A stretch of 64,000 bases of DNA, taken from assembly GCF_009724685.1 (NCBI RefSeq), contig NZ_WMEF01000003.1, forward strand, positions 310,001 through 374,000. Reading direction: 5' to 3'. The notes beneath the pieces were generated by a model, which saw only the letters and a program-made list of their open reading frames with translations, was not told the DNA's origin and searched no databases. Source of the DNA: Lysinibacillus cavernae (GTDB lineage: Bacteria; Bacillota; Bacilli; Bacillales_A; Planococcaceae). Below are positions 38,567 through 46,818 of this stretch, one piece after another; the stretch's first letter is position 1, and each line of letters opens with the position of its first letter. The translations under genes were made by a program, and so were the position numbers.

Positions 38567-38597
38567 TAGTTTGTTCAAACTGTCAAGTAAATATTCT
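38567..38597 (-). promoter_or_regulatory. probable sigma-G promoter of gpr
   Basis: Minus strand: AGAATA (38592-38597, consensus TGAATA), an 18-base spacer, CAAACTA (38567-38573, consensus CATACTA). The start codon is 19 bases further on. Forespore expression of gpr by sigma-G is established in Bacillus. Confidence 0.5.
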
Positions 38598-38610
38598 TTG
38601 CATTTATCTA

Positions 38611-38639
38611 TTGCAATTTGGTCAAGCGTTTGTTAAAAT
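38611..38639 (+). promoter_or_regulatory. probable sigma-A promoter of rpsT
   Basis: TTGCAA (38611-38616), a 17-base spacer and TAAAAT (38634-38639). The following leader of about 70 bases has a GAGAAGATATCATCTC palindrome that may be a leader hairpin. Confidence 0.5.
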
Positions 38640-38711
38640 GATTTTTGTTGTATTAACACAAGAAATCAATGAGAAGATATCATCTCGTACCTAATTTAGG
38701 AGGTGAAATAT

Positions 38712-38960
38712 ATGCCAAACATTAAATCTGCGATTAAACGCGTAAAAGTTAACGAAAAAGCAAACCTTGCTAATTCTCAAGCTAAATCTGCAATGCGTAC
38801 TACAGTGAAAAAAGCTGAAAACGCTGTTGTTGAAAACGCTGAAAACAAACAAGAACTTTTACAAGCAGCTTTCAAATCTTTAGATAAAGCAGCTTCAAAA
38901 GGACTTATCCACAAAAACGCGGCGGCTCGTAAAAAGTCTCGCCTTGCTAAAAAAGCGTAA
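38712..38960 (+). CDS. rpsT: 30S ribosomal protein S20
   Basis: S20 binds the 5' domain of 16S rRNA. The 82-residue protein starts at [18 protein letters not shown] after TAGGAGGTG and is rich in lysine and alanine, as expected for this three-helix protein. It is transcribed opposite to gpr and holA. The terminator follows after ten bases. S20 is the main plus-strand gene in a mostly minus-strand region, again as in Bacillus. Confidence 0.96.
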   Translation: MPNIKSAIKRVKVNEKANLANSQAKSAMRTTVKKAENAVVENAENKQELLQAAFKSLDKAASKGLIHKNAAARKKSRLAKKA

Positions 38961-38969
38961 TTGTTTAAA

Positions 38970-39006
38970 GGATCAGGTACTCTATTAGGAGTAGCTGATC
39001 TTTTTA
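38970..39006 (+). terminator. intrinsic terminator of rpsT
   Basis: GGATCAGGTACTC and GAGTAGCTGATC form a stem with one mismatch followed by TTTTT. Confidence 0.9.
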
Positions 39007-39021
39007 ATTTTGATAGATAAT

Positions 39022-39057
39022 ACAACAAGCTGTCCTTTATTGGGACAGCTTGTTTTA
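39022..39057 (-). terminator. intrinsic terminator of holA
   Basis: AACAAGCTGTCC and GGACAGCTTGTT form a perfect 12-base stem immediately after the holA stop. It faces the rpsT terminator. Confidence 0.88.
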
Positions 39058-40068
39058 TTAAAGTTGACGTAATAAAAATAGTTCTAAATAACGCTCTCGA
39101 TTACCACCAGTCGATTTCAGCTGTAAATCAACTTCAGCTAACTGATACAATGCCCTCAACAAACTTTCCTCCGAAGGTCGATTACGCTGTTCAACCATTA
39201 GTTTGACACGATATGGATGGATTTTTAAATTTTTAGCAATTTGTTGTGGGTGGTATCCTTTCTTCAACAAATAAAAAACATTCGACATAGTACGAACATT
39301 GGAAGCGAGCAATCCAACTAACATAATGGGCTCTTGCTTTTGTCGTAATAAATCATGATAGATGGTCAAGGCTCCGACAGAATCATTTGCCAAATAAGCA
39401 TTGAGCATTTTAAAGGCATCCTGCTCCAATGTTTTGGCCACTAAATCCTCCACTAATGAAGCCGTAATTTCACCACCCTCACCTAAATAAAGGGTTAGCT
39501 TGTCAATTTCCATTTGTAATTGTAGCATGTTGGCTCCGACCATCGTAACAAGCAGTTCAATAGCATCTTGTGTAATACTGGTGCCTTGTGCCTTGACAAT
39601 ACTTTTAATCCATACGACTAAATCTTGCTCTTTCGGTGTTTCTGCTTGTACAAGTAGCGCATGCTCTTTCATCATTTTAGTCACTTTTTTACGTTCATCT
39701 AATTTTTCATAAGGGGCAATAAAAACAGTGACAGAAAAATCGGATGGATTGGCTAACCACGTTTCCAAACGCTTTACATCATGATCGATTTTTTCCTTCC
39801 CCTTTTCTGTTGCCTTTAAAAATGAAGCATTTTTAGCAATAATCAATTTGCGTTCCGAGAAAAAAGGGATTGTATCTGCCTCATCCATGACAGCATCTAC
39901 AGGCACCTCATCCAAATCGAATGCCATCATCTCCAGCTCTTCTTCCGAGCCCATTGCTTCTTTTAAACGCCTAATGGTCTCATCTATAAAATAGCTTTCT
40001 TCACCAACAAGTAAATATACTGGTGCCAGCTCACCTTTTTTTATTGTATTCCAAACCGTTGAAATCAT
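39058..40068 (-). CDS. holA: DNA polymerase III subunit delta (YqeN)
   Basis: The delta subunit is the clamp-loader wrench that opens the beta clamp. The 336-residue protein begins MISTVWNTIKKGELAPVYLL after GGAGGG; the longer frame upstream has no ribosome site. The N-terminal LLVGEESYFIDETIRRLK, an AAA+-like domain without the P-loop lysine motif, and the C-terminal collar helices fit the delta family. It is located between rpsT and yqzM/comEC as in Bacillus. Confidence 0.93.
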   Translation of the reverse strand: MISTVWNTIKKGELAPVYLLVGEESYFIDETIRRLKEAMGSEEELEMMAFDLDEVPVDAVMDEADTIPFFSERKLIIAKNASFLKATEKGKEKIDHDVKRLETWLANPSDFSVTVFIAPYEKLDERKKVTKMMKEHALLVQAETPKEQDLVVWIKSIVKAQGTSITQDAIELLVTMVGANMLQLQMEIDKLTLYLGEGGEITASLVEDLVAKTLEQDAFKMLNAYLANDSVGALTIYHDLLRQKQEPIMLVGLLASNVRTMSNVFYLLKKGYHPQQIAKNLKIHPYRVKLMVEQRNRPSEESLLRALYQLAEVDLQLKSTGGNRERYLELFLLRQL

Positions 40069-40302
40069 AATTTTCCCTCCATCTAGCAATACTATTAGTA
40101 TACATGATTTTATCTTGATATAGCAGAAGACTCCCACTTCGTTAATGGGGAGATGAATGAGATTCTATTTCTGCTAATTAGAATGACTTCGTGTCTTTGA
40201 CCGAAATGTGTCGATTCCTTGCCAGACGGGGAATTCTCCTTTTCGATATAGCTTTTATGAACATGTTGTCTTATAATAAATAACAGAATTGGAGGGATAA
40301 CA

Positions 40303-40440
40303 ATGAATCCATTTGAAGGAAAAAACATACAATGTCGACGTAACGATGCTATCGATTCTGGAGTTGGTTTCGGTGTATCATTTGGCGTTTTCACACTTAT
40401 GTTTATTATTGCAACTATAGTAGAATTCGTATCACAGTAA
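40303..40440 (+). CDS. yqzM: YqzM family small protein
   Basis: A 45-codon gene with GGAGGGATAAC before ATG. The sequence NPFEGKNIQCRRNDAIDSGV and FGVSFGVFTLMFIIATIVEF, with the RNDAIDSGVGF core and one membrane helix, is that of YqzM proteins found between holA and comEC in Bacillales. Function is unknown. Its position in the same slot supports the identification. Confidence 0.85.
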   Translation: MNPFEGKNIQCRRNDAIDSGVGFGVSFGVFTLMFIIATIVEFVSQ

Positions 40441-40454
40441 TTGGACTTATGCAG

Positions 40455-40489
40455 GAAAAGGGCCTTGGTCATTGGACAAGGCCTTTTTC
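40455..40489. terminator. bidirectional terminator between yqzM and comEC
   Basis: AAAAGGGCCTTG and CAAGGCCTTTTT stem; it contains the comEC stop codon and serves both convergent genes. Confidence 0.88.
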
Positions 40490-42781
40490 ATTTACTGCAG
40501 TTGTCCAACTATTTCCTCGAATACGAATTTCGATTGTCCCATCCCCCCCTGTTGTTAACGTCGCTAAATTCCGGCTGACAAAACGTTGTACTACTTCTTC
40601 ATGTGGATGACCATACCGATTATGGAGACCTGCACTGAATACCGTTAATCGGGGCTGGAGCAGCTCAACAAATGATTCAATACTAGATGTTTTACTACCA
40701 TGGTGACCTGCCTTCAGCAGCGTTAGATTGGCTAATAAATGTCCATAACGATTGATCAGCTGTTGTTCTCCATCATGCTCCAAATCACCTGTAAAAAGCG
40801 CTGTAAACTCTTTCTGCTGCATGTACAAAACAAGCGAATCATTGTTTCCTTCATAAAAGGTGTCATGAGGCCATAAATAATAAAAATAAGTCTCTCCTAT
40901 TTGCCATGCTGTCCCCTTCATTTTTTCTTTGACAGGAACATTGCGCTTGTTTGCTTCTGTCAATAATTCCCTCATCATTGGCTGATCAGAAGAACCAGGT
41001 GTAACATGAATTTCCTTCATCTTAATCTCTTGTAAAACTTCCTCTGCGCCTTCTACATGGTCTGCGTCTGCATGAGTGGCAATAAAAAGGTCGATTGTTC
41101 GTATGCCCTTGCCTTTTAAAAATGGCACTACAACTTGCTTCCCTACCTCATAAGGACGATTTGTTTTCTTCCATTGCTCCTGCTCAAAGCGCAACAAGCC
41201 CCCAGCATCAATGACATACACAGCCTTCCTAAATGGTAATTCAATTACGATACTGTCTCCCTGTCCCACATTTAAGAACGTTATCTTTGTTTCGTTATAT
41301 AATATTGGTAACAGCTGAATCCAAAGTACCGGTATTATAAGTACCGCAGTAGCTTTTCTAAAACGTCTTGTTTCTAAGAAATAAAAGCTTACTAGAACAC
41401 TTAACATCGCTAGACAACTAAGCCAAATAGGTGGTTTACCTGGTGACCATAGTTGTAAAGGCAGCTCCTGCATATAAAAAATCACATCGGTCAGCCAATT
41501 ACGAAGCGGTTCGTACATAGCAAATAGCCTGTTTGCTAGTGGTATTGAGATATAGGTTAGAACTAATACCACCATGTTAAAAGGTAATATAACAAAGGAA
41601 AACAATGGTACAAAGATAATATTTACGATAAACGAGGACAAGGAGAGTTCATAAAAATGATGCAGTAATAGAGGGTAAACAAGGAGCTGGCACACAAATG
41701 TGATAAAAAAAGAACGACTTAGCCAATTCCTCGCCTGTTTAAAAATGATACCAGAATAAACAAGAGCTACAGCTGCTAAATAGGACAGTTGAAAGCCAAT
41801 TTGAAAAATAACTCCTGGTTCAAGCAAAACAAAGCCTATAAAGCTAATCGCAAGTGCATCATCCATCGAAAGAGTCCACTTCAAAAAACGTAGCAGCATC
41901 ATTAATTCGACTAGAGAAACTGCGCGCCATACAGAAGGTGCGCCTCCTGCAATGACTCCGTAAATCGGTAATAAAATCAGTAAAACGATAGTACCCATTT
42001 CTTTGCGGATGCCTACTCGCAAGAATCCTTCAAAAAATAGCCAAGACATCAGCGCAACATGTAAACCAGAAATCGCAAATAAATGGGTTATACCGAGCTT
42101 TTGATAGGCACGCTGAAGTTCTTCATCCACCTGATCTTGTACCCCGATTAGAAGCGCCTGTGCTTCTGCTACAAGGGATTTTGGAAAGGTCGTCTCAATA
42201 TGCTTTTTCATGCTGTGTCTTTGCTTGGCAAGAAATGTCCCGAGTGAGTTTCGTTTTTCAACATACGTCCAATTGGTAATTTCAACAATGCCTATTGCTC
42301 CTTTACTTGTTAAGTAGTCTGCCATTGAAAATGCAAAAGTATGGGCAGGAGGAGATGGTGCCACAAGCTCACCTTGTGCAAAATAAGTCATTCCAGTTAA
42401 TGATGTTTTTTCATAAAGGATTTTTTCTTGCTCAGAAGAAAATGTATAAACTACGTAAAGCTTTTGACCATTCGTTGTTGTAGCAAAACCACGGAGTTTT
42501 TGACCATTTATTTTGTATTCATTTGACCATGTTAAAGGGAAAGTTGACGGTAAAGGGGAAGGGTCTGTCAGTTGATAGGTGGAGATAAAAAAATACGATA
42601 ATAAACCACTAGTCATCACAAACGTTGCAAGGGCATGTGACTCACCTTTTATGATGAGCCACATGGCTAATAAAAGTAAAAAAAGGAGTAGCCATGCTGT
42701 CTTGTGTGCCGCAATGGAAGCTACAAGTACAGCAAGCGCTACAATGATCCATTTATGCTTTAAAGCTTTATGCCGAATAAT
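40469..42781 (-). CDS. comEC: competence protein ComEC/Rec2 (DNA uptake channel)
   Basis: ComEC forms the membrane channel for single-stranded DNA. It has hydrophobic helices N-terminally, the competence domain (LLIGVQDQVDEELQRAYQKL, ITHLFAISGLHVALMS, about 210-290) and a C-terminal metallo-beta-lactamase-like domain (NVGQGDSIVIEL, ATHADADHVEG, LLKAGHHGSKTSS). The first ATG in this frame is at 42664 and would omit the first helix (HKWIIVALAVLVASIAAH). Family-like sequence continues upstream to about 42781, where two ATT codons follow AAGGTGA; I therefore extend the gene to 770 residues, near the 776 of Bacillus. It overlaps comEB by about 20 bases. Confidence 0.85.
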   Translation of the reverse strand: MIRHKALKHKWIIVALAVLVASIAAHKTAWLLLFLLLLAMWLIIKGESHALATFVMTSGLLSYFFISTYQLTDPSPLPSTFPLTWSNEYKINGQKLRGFATTTNGQKLYVVYTFSSEQEKILYEKTSLTGMTYFAQGELVAPSPPAHTFAFSMADYLTSKGAIGIVEITNWTYVEKRNSLGTFLAKQRHSMKKHIETTFPKSLVAEAQALLIGVQDQVDEELQRAYQKLGITHLFAISGLHVALMSWLFFEGFLRVGIRKEMGTIVLLILLPIYGVIAGGAPSVWRAVSLVELMMLLRFLKWTLSMDDALAISFIGFVLLEPGVIFQIGFQLSYLAAVALVYSGIIFKQARNWLSRSFFITFVCQLLVYPLLLHHFYELSLSSFIVNIIFVPLFSFVILPFNMVVLVLTYISIPLANRLFAMYEPLRNWLTDVIFYMQELPLQLWSPGKPPIWLSCLAMLSVLVSFYFLETRRFRKATAVLIIPVLWIQLLPILYNETKITFLNVGQGDSIVIELPFRKAVYVIDAGGLLRFEQEQWKKTNRPYEVGKQVVVPFLKGKGIRTIDLFIATHADADHVEGAEEVLQEIKMKEIHVTPGSSDQPMMRELLTEANKRNVPVKEKMKGTAWQIGETYFYYLWPHDTFYEGNNDSLVLYMQQKEFTALFTGDLEHDGEQQLINRYGHLLANLTLLKAGHHGSKTSSIESFVELLQPRLTVFSAGLHNRYGHPHEEVVQRFVSRNLATLTTGGDGTIEIRIRGNSWTTAVNEKGLVQ

Positions 42782-43329
42782 GCGCTCACCTTCTGTTCGT
42801 ATGGGAGCAATTTTTCTACTGGCATCCCACTCTCGCGAAGCTCATGAAGCATCTCTGTGTACAAGGCTAATTTTTCATTTCTTAAAAAATCAATCTTACG
42901 TTCATCAAACGGTACATGAACGACTTCCACTCCTGCTTTTGCAAATAATTCCTGAGCATATGGGCTGTTTTTATAATCTGTTGCATAATACACACGTTCA
43001 ATACCTGCTTGAATAATGGACTTTGTACATGGTAAACACGGGAAATGTGTCACATATAAATCAGCACCTCTTGTCGGTGTTCCATATTTAGCACATTGTA
43101 GCAATGCATTCATTTCAGCATGCACGGTACGTACACAATGGTTGTCTACAACATAGCAACCATTTTCGATACAATGTTCGTCTCCTATAATTGAACCGTT
43201 ATAACCACCTGCAATGATGCGTTTATCACGCACAACGGTTGCGCCTACTGCTAGTCTTGTACATGTACTGCGTAATGCGAGTAGATGGCTTTGTGCCATA
43301 AAAAATTGATCCCAAGTAATTCGCTCCAT
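42760..43329 (-). CDS. comEB: ComE operon protein 2, dCMP deaminase-like (ComEB)
   Basis: A 189-residue cytidine/deoxycytidylate deaminase: TVHAEMNALL provides the zinc ligand histidine and catalytic Glu, and PCLPCTKSII the two zinc cysteines. It converts dCMP to dUMP in the family; in Bacillus it is not needed for transformation but is always in the comE operon. It runs into comEC with overlapping stop and start. Located about 100 bases downstream of comEA. Confidence 0.93.
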   Translation of the reverse strand: MERITWDQFFMAQSHLLALRSTCTRLAVGATVVRDKRIIAGGYNGSIIGDEHCIENGCYVVDNHCVRTVHAEMNALLQCAKYGTPTRGADLYVTHFPCLPCTKSIIQAGIERVYYATDYKNSPYAQELFAKAGVEVVHVPFDERKIDFLRNEKLALYTEMLHELRESGMPVEKLLPYEQKVSALFGIKL

Positions 43330-43435
43330 ATGACTACCTCCAAAATATGCCTTACAAATTATATTTCTCTTACTTTTCTACTATAGTGTAGCCCTTTTAG
43401 AAAAGGGGCGTCAATATTACAAAATATAAAAGCGT

Positions 43436-44065
43436 TTAGTTTGCAGTAATAGCGTCTTTCAGCTTCTCAAACGTTTTGTCACCAATACCACTAACATTTT
43501 TTAAATCATCAATTGTTTGAAAGTGTCCATTTTCCTCTCGATAAGTAAGGATGCTTTGCGCTTTAGAGGGACCGATACCTGGCAATGTTGACAGCGTTTC
43601 GATATCAGCTTTATTGATGTTAATCTTTTGTTCTTGTTGACTACTTTCAGAAGGCATCATGAAAAGATTAGTAGATCCTTCGTCTAGTAGTTCACCCTTT
43701 ATAGGAATATAAATCACCATTTCGTCCTGCACTTTTTGCGCATGATTGATGAGCTGTGTGTCTGCATGCTCTGTATAGCCACCTGCAAGCTGTACAGCAT
43801 CTTTAATGCGTTGGTCTTGCTGGAGTTCATAAACGCCTGGATACACCACAGCACCCTTTATATCAACAAATACCTGCTGGATAACCGCCTCCTCAGCAGA
43901 TTCAATCGTATTTATTTCTTTCTTAGGTTGGATTGTCTCGAAGAGCTCTTCTTGGGGAGGTGAAGAGTCTGAACTCGAAAAATAGAAGTAACAAAGTCCA
44001 CTGACTACCAGTATGCTGGGGAATAACATACTTTTTTTATACTTTTGCCATAAAGATTGGAGCAT
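43436..44065 (-). CDS. comEA: competence DNA receptor ComEA
   Basis: ComEA binds double-stranded DNA outside the membrane and passes it to ComEC. The 209-residue protein starts at MLQSLWQKYKK after GGATGG. One membrane helix (about 15-35) is followed by a SLBB-like domain (VVYPGVYELQQ, about 78-110) and the C-terminal helix-hairpin-helix pair (ININKADIETLSTLPGIGPS and NVSGIGDKTFEKL). Operon order comEA-comEB-comEC is conserved. Two direct repeats lie in the upstream gap. Confidence 0.94.
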   Translation of the reverse strand: MLQSLWQKYKKSMLFPSILVVSGLCYFYFSSSDSSPPQEELFETIQPKKEINTIESAEEAVIQQVFVDIKGAVVYPGVYELQQDQRIKDAVQLAGGYTEHADTQLINHAQKVQDEMVIYIPIKGELLDEGSTNLFMMPSESSQQEQKININKADIETLSTLPGIGPSKAQSILTYREENGHFQTIDDLKNVSGIGDKTFEKLKDAITAN

Positions 44066-44182
44066 AGCACCATCCTTTCCTTGCAAAAGGTCATCATATG
44101 GAGTTATCTACATCATACACTATGACTGGTTGATTGAAAATGATAAAAAGTATCAGGAGTTTTATTTACTTGTTTAAAAGAA

Positions 44183-44194
44183 CTATCCGTCACT
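44183..44194. repeat. 12-base direct repeat upstream of comEA, copy 1
   Basis: CTATCCGTCACT, repeated exactly at 44225, a 42-base period (four DNA turns). It lies upstream of comEA, between its start and the yqeM stop. A regulator site is possible; no consensus ComK box (AAAA-N5-TTTT) is evident nearby. Confidence 0.55.
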
Positions 44195-44224
44195 TTAGCC
44201 TTTCTATCTAGCGATTTAAGCACG

Positions 44225-44236
44225 CTATCCGTCACT
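44225..44236. repeat. 12-base direct repeat upstream of comEA, copy 2
   Basis: Exact second copy of CTATCCGTCACT; see copy 1. Confidence 0.55.
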
Positions 44237-44244
44237 ACCAGCAG

Positions 44245-44284
44245 AAGAGCCACACTGCCTATTTGGACAGTGTGGCTCCTTTCT
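44245..44284 (-). terminator. hairpin after the methyltransferase gene
   Basis: AGAGCCACACTG and CAGTGTGGCTCCT pair as a strong 11-base stem just after the yqeM stop. The minus-strand side lacks a clean T run, so termination may be partial. Confidence 0.65.
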
Positions 44285-44287
44285 TCA

Positions 44288-45028
44288 TTATTTCACCGCA
44301 CGAATAAAGATGCGTTCACTTTCATTTTCAGGTGCTTCGTCCGTAAAATCTGCTGTGATTTCCACATCGCTAAAGCCAATTGCACGAAGCCAAGTTATAT
44401 ACTGCTCGATAGAGAAAGTACGTTGAACATGCTCCTCATCAAAACGTTCATATAAACCACTTGCGGCATCTCGCACATAAAAGGTCATTTGATGGGTCAC
44501 AGAATGCTCGAAGTCAGCAGGCTCTGTATGCCATATATAACTTATATCACCATCATCATACGTAAACGGCCCATCTAAAAAGATAACTTCCATTTTAAAT
44601 AACGAGTGAACATCAAAAAACAGCTGACCCCCATCACGTAAAGCGTGATGGATACGTTCTAATGTTGTATAGACAGCTTGGTCCTTTACAACATAATTAA
44701 GAGAATCAATGGTAATAGTAATAACATCCAATGCCTCAAAGCCGTCTAGTTCGTCCATGGACATACAATATAATGGGGCATGGTATCCTGCACCAGCAAA
44801 GCGTTCTGCTGCAATGGATAGCATCTCTTCTGATAAATCAATTCCACTGACATTGTAGCCAGCCTGTGCAAATAACAAGCTAAGCACACCAGTGCCACAA
44901 CCAATATCTAATAGTGTCGGGTATTGGCTGCTTGGTGCATGCTGTACAACCCAATCTACATAAAGATTGTAAGGAATATCCGTTTGTAGCTCATCATAGA
45001 CATGGGCAAAGCGTTCGTAACTACTCAC
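44288..45028 (-). CDS. yqeM: class I SAM-dependent methyltransferase (YqeM)
   Basis: A 246-residue methyltransferase with LLDIGCGTGVLSLLFAQAGY (about 40-59), the GIDLSEEML post-motif and the LDVITITIDSLNYV segment. Its substrate is unknown, although its fixed position after rsfS suggests a translation-related role. The start is GTG, which directly follows the rsfS stop (TAAGTG), so translation is coupled. It is the last gene of the yqeG-to-yqeM operon. Confidence 0.88.
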   Translation of the reverse strand: MSSYERFAHVYDELQTDIPYNLYVDWVVQHAPSSQYPTLLDIGCGTGVLSLLFAQAGYNVSGIDLSEEMLSIAAERFAGAGYHAPLYCMSMDELDGFEALDVITITIDSLNYVVKDQAVYTTLERIHHALRDGGQLFFDVHSLFKMEVIFLDGPFTYDDGDISYIWHTEPADFEHSVTHQMTFYVRDAASGLYERFDEEHVQRTFSIEQYITWLRAIGFSDVEITADFTDEAPENESERIFIRAVK

Positions 45029-45373
45029 TTAAGCCTCTGGTATGTCTAGTTGAGGAGCATCGCCCCATAGACGCTCTAAATTATAATAAGCACGCTCATC
45101 CTTATGGAATACGTGTGCTACTACATCTCCTAAGTCTACAAGAACCCAACGAGCTGCATCGAAACCTTCGACACGGCGGATTTCATATCCCTCTTTTTCA
45201 GCTATATCCTGTAACTCGCGCGCGATAGCTTGCACTTGGCGATCTGAGTTACCGTGAGCTATGATAAAATAATCCGCTAAAAGGGAAATTCCTTGCATAT
45301 TTAAAACGACAATATCCTCACCATGTTTGTCGTCGATTGCTTTGTAAGCTGCTTGTAATAAAGTTGAAGTCAT
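45029..45373 (-). CDS. rsfS: ribosomal silencing factor RsfS
   Basis: RsfS binds L14 on the 50S subunit and blocks subunit joining during starvation and assembly. The 114-residue protein has the family segments HGEDIVVLNMQGISLLADYF, HGNSDRQVQAIA and the C-terminal VVAHVFHKDERAYYNLERLW. It overlaps the end of yqeK by four bases (ATGA), so translation is coupled. Confidence 0.96.
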   Translation of the reverse strand: MTSTLLQAAYKAIDDKHGEDIVVLNMQGISLLADYFIIAHGNSDRQVQAIARELQDIAEKEGYEIRRVEGFDAARWVLVDLGDVVAHVFHKDERAYYNLERLWGDAPQLDIPEA

Positions 45374-45942
45374 CCTTCACTATCCTCTCTGTTCATCATA
45401 TCGTTATAACATTCTATTGATAAAGGATAAATTGGTTGCTTTGTGTCAATTAAAAATGCCAATGTATGGCGTACACATGCAATCATTGCCTTATCCAAAT
45501 TTTTTTGCGCATTTTTTCTTAGACGGTCTACACCGTCAAATTGACGATTCGGTTCAATCATATCAGCAACAAAAATGATTTTTTCTAAACGGCTCATACT
45601 AGCACGTCCTGTTGTATGGAAACGAATAGCATTCAACAACTCTTCATCTGTGATGCCAAACTCACTTTCTGCTATATATGCACCAACTGGTCCATGTAGT
45701 AATTCACTACCCCAGCCCACCAGTCGTGGATCTAGATTTTCATCACGAACGATGCTCTCCATCCACTCAATATCTGCATATTTAGCAATATCATGAAGGA
45801 TTGCTGCTGTTTCAGCTTTTTTCACATCCTCGCCATACTTTTGTGCTAAGTTGATGGCTGTTTCCATTACACCAAGTGTATGAATATAACGTTTTTCAGG
45901 CATTCTTGTCTTAATCGTCGCTAAATACTGTTCGCGTTCCAT
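45370..45942 (-). CDS. yqeK: HD-domain hydrolase YqeK (diadenosine tetraphosphatase)
   Basis: YqeK proteins are HD-domain enzymes that split Ap4A symmetrically into two ADP. The 190-residue protein shows RYIHTLGVMETA, ILHDIAKY (HD pair), ELLHGPVGAY and FHTTGR. GAGGAAGG precedes the ATG. It begins 32 bases before the nadD stop, and the NAD and Ap4A pathways share this operon throughout Bacillales. Confidence 0.92.
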   Translation of the reverse strand: MEREQYLATIKTRMPEKRYIHTLGVMETAINLAQKYGEDVKKAETAAILHDIAKYADIEWMESIVRDENLDPRLVGWGSELLHGPVGAYIAESEFGITDEELLNAIRFHTTGRASMSRLEKIIFVADMIEPNRQFDGVDRLRKNAQKNLDKAMIACVRHTLAFLIDTKQPIYPLSIECYNDMMNREDSEG

Positions 45943-46501
45943 AAAGACCTTCCTCTCGTATGAACGACTCTACCGCTTCTGGTAGTAAAAATGTCACCGT
46001 TCCTCCAGTCGCAAGGCGTTCACGAATCAGTGTTGACGATAAATCGATTTGAGGCACTTCCACCATACATATAGGGTACTCTGTTTTAGCCGCTGTTCCT
46101 GGACGCTTTACTCCTACAAATTGCACAAGTCTCACTAAGTCATCTATACAATGCCATGTATGTAACGAATCAATCATATCGCCACCAATGATAAAGTAAA
46201 ATTTTACATTAGGTTCTCTTCTACATAATGCGGATAGTGTCTCATAGGAATAGGATACGCCACCCTTCTCTACCTCATACGACTCCACTGAAAAATAAGA
46301 AAATGGATGAATCGCACGCTTGACCATTTCAAGTCGTTCAACATTACTGGCATCAAAACGTGCATGCTTATGTGGTGGTATGGCATTAGGCATAAAGCGG
46401 ATTTCATCGAGCTCTAACGCATGAAAAATTTCATTCGCCATCATTAAATGTCCCATATGAGGTGGATTAAATGTGCCCCCTAGTAAACCGACCCTTTTCA
46501 T
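45911..46501 (-). CDS. nadD: nicotinate-nucleotide adenylyltransferase NadD
   Basis: NadD adenylates nicotinate mononucleotide in NAD synthesis. The 196-residue protein has the nucleotidyl-transferase motif GGTFNPPHMGHL (9-20), the ISSTLIRERL-type motif (here DLSSTLIRERL) and PNAIPPHK. It overlaps yqeK by 32 bases and starts nine bases past yhbY. Confidence 0.95.
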   Translation of the reverse strand: MKRVGLLGGTFNPPHMGHLMMANEIFHALELDEIRFMPNAIPPHKHARFDASNVERLEMVKRAIHPFSYFSVESYEVEKGGVSYSYETLSALCRREPNVKFYFIIGGDMIDSLHTWHCIDDLVRLVQFVGVKRPGTAAKTEYPICMVEVPQIDLSSTLIRERLATGGTVTFLLPEAVESFIREEGLYGTRTVFSDD

Positions 46502-46510
46502 CGTCTCACC

Positions 46511-46813
46511 TTATTTCGTTGCTTTTGGTAATACAATCTTTTTATGATTGCGTGACTCTTTATATAAAACAACTGTTAGGCCAATCAATTGTACAAGCTC
46601 TGCATGTGCACCTTTTGCCAGTGCTTCAGCGACTTCATGTTTATCCTCTTCACAATTATCTAAAATACGCACTTTAATCAGTTCACGTACTTCTAATGCC
46701 TCACGAATTTGTTTTGTCATTTCGTCATTAACGCCACCTTTTCCTACTTGGAAAATTGGTGTCAAATGGTGTGCTTCTGCACGTAAAAAACGTTTCTGTT
46801 TACCTGTTAACAT
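46511..46813 (-). CDS. yhbY: YhbY/CRM-domain RNA-binding protein (YqeI)
   Basis: A 100-residue CRM (CRS1-YhbY) domain protein that associates with pre-50S particles. LTGKQKRFLRAEAHHLTPIF starts the domain and GGVNDEMTKQI with the GxxG-type turn follow, ending in the VLYKESRNHKKIVLP core. It begins five bases after the aroE stop with the AGGAGG site inside aroE's last codons. Confidence 0.94.
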   Translation of the reverse strand: MLTGKQKRFLRAEAHHLTPIFQVGKGGVNDEMTKQIREALEVRELIKVRILDNCEEDKHEVAEALAKGAHAELVQLIGLTVVLYKESRNHKKIVLPKATK

Positions 46814-46818
46814 AAAAA

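Noticed and set aside
40110..40472. 120-codon minus-strand frame opposite yqzM
   Set aside because: Antisense to yqzM, which has a good ribosome site and a family match.
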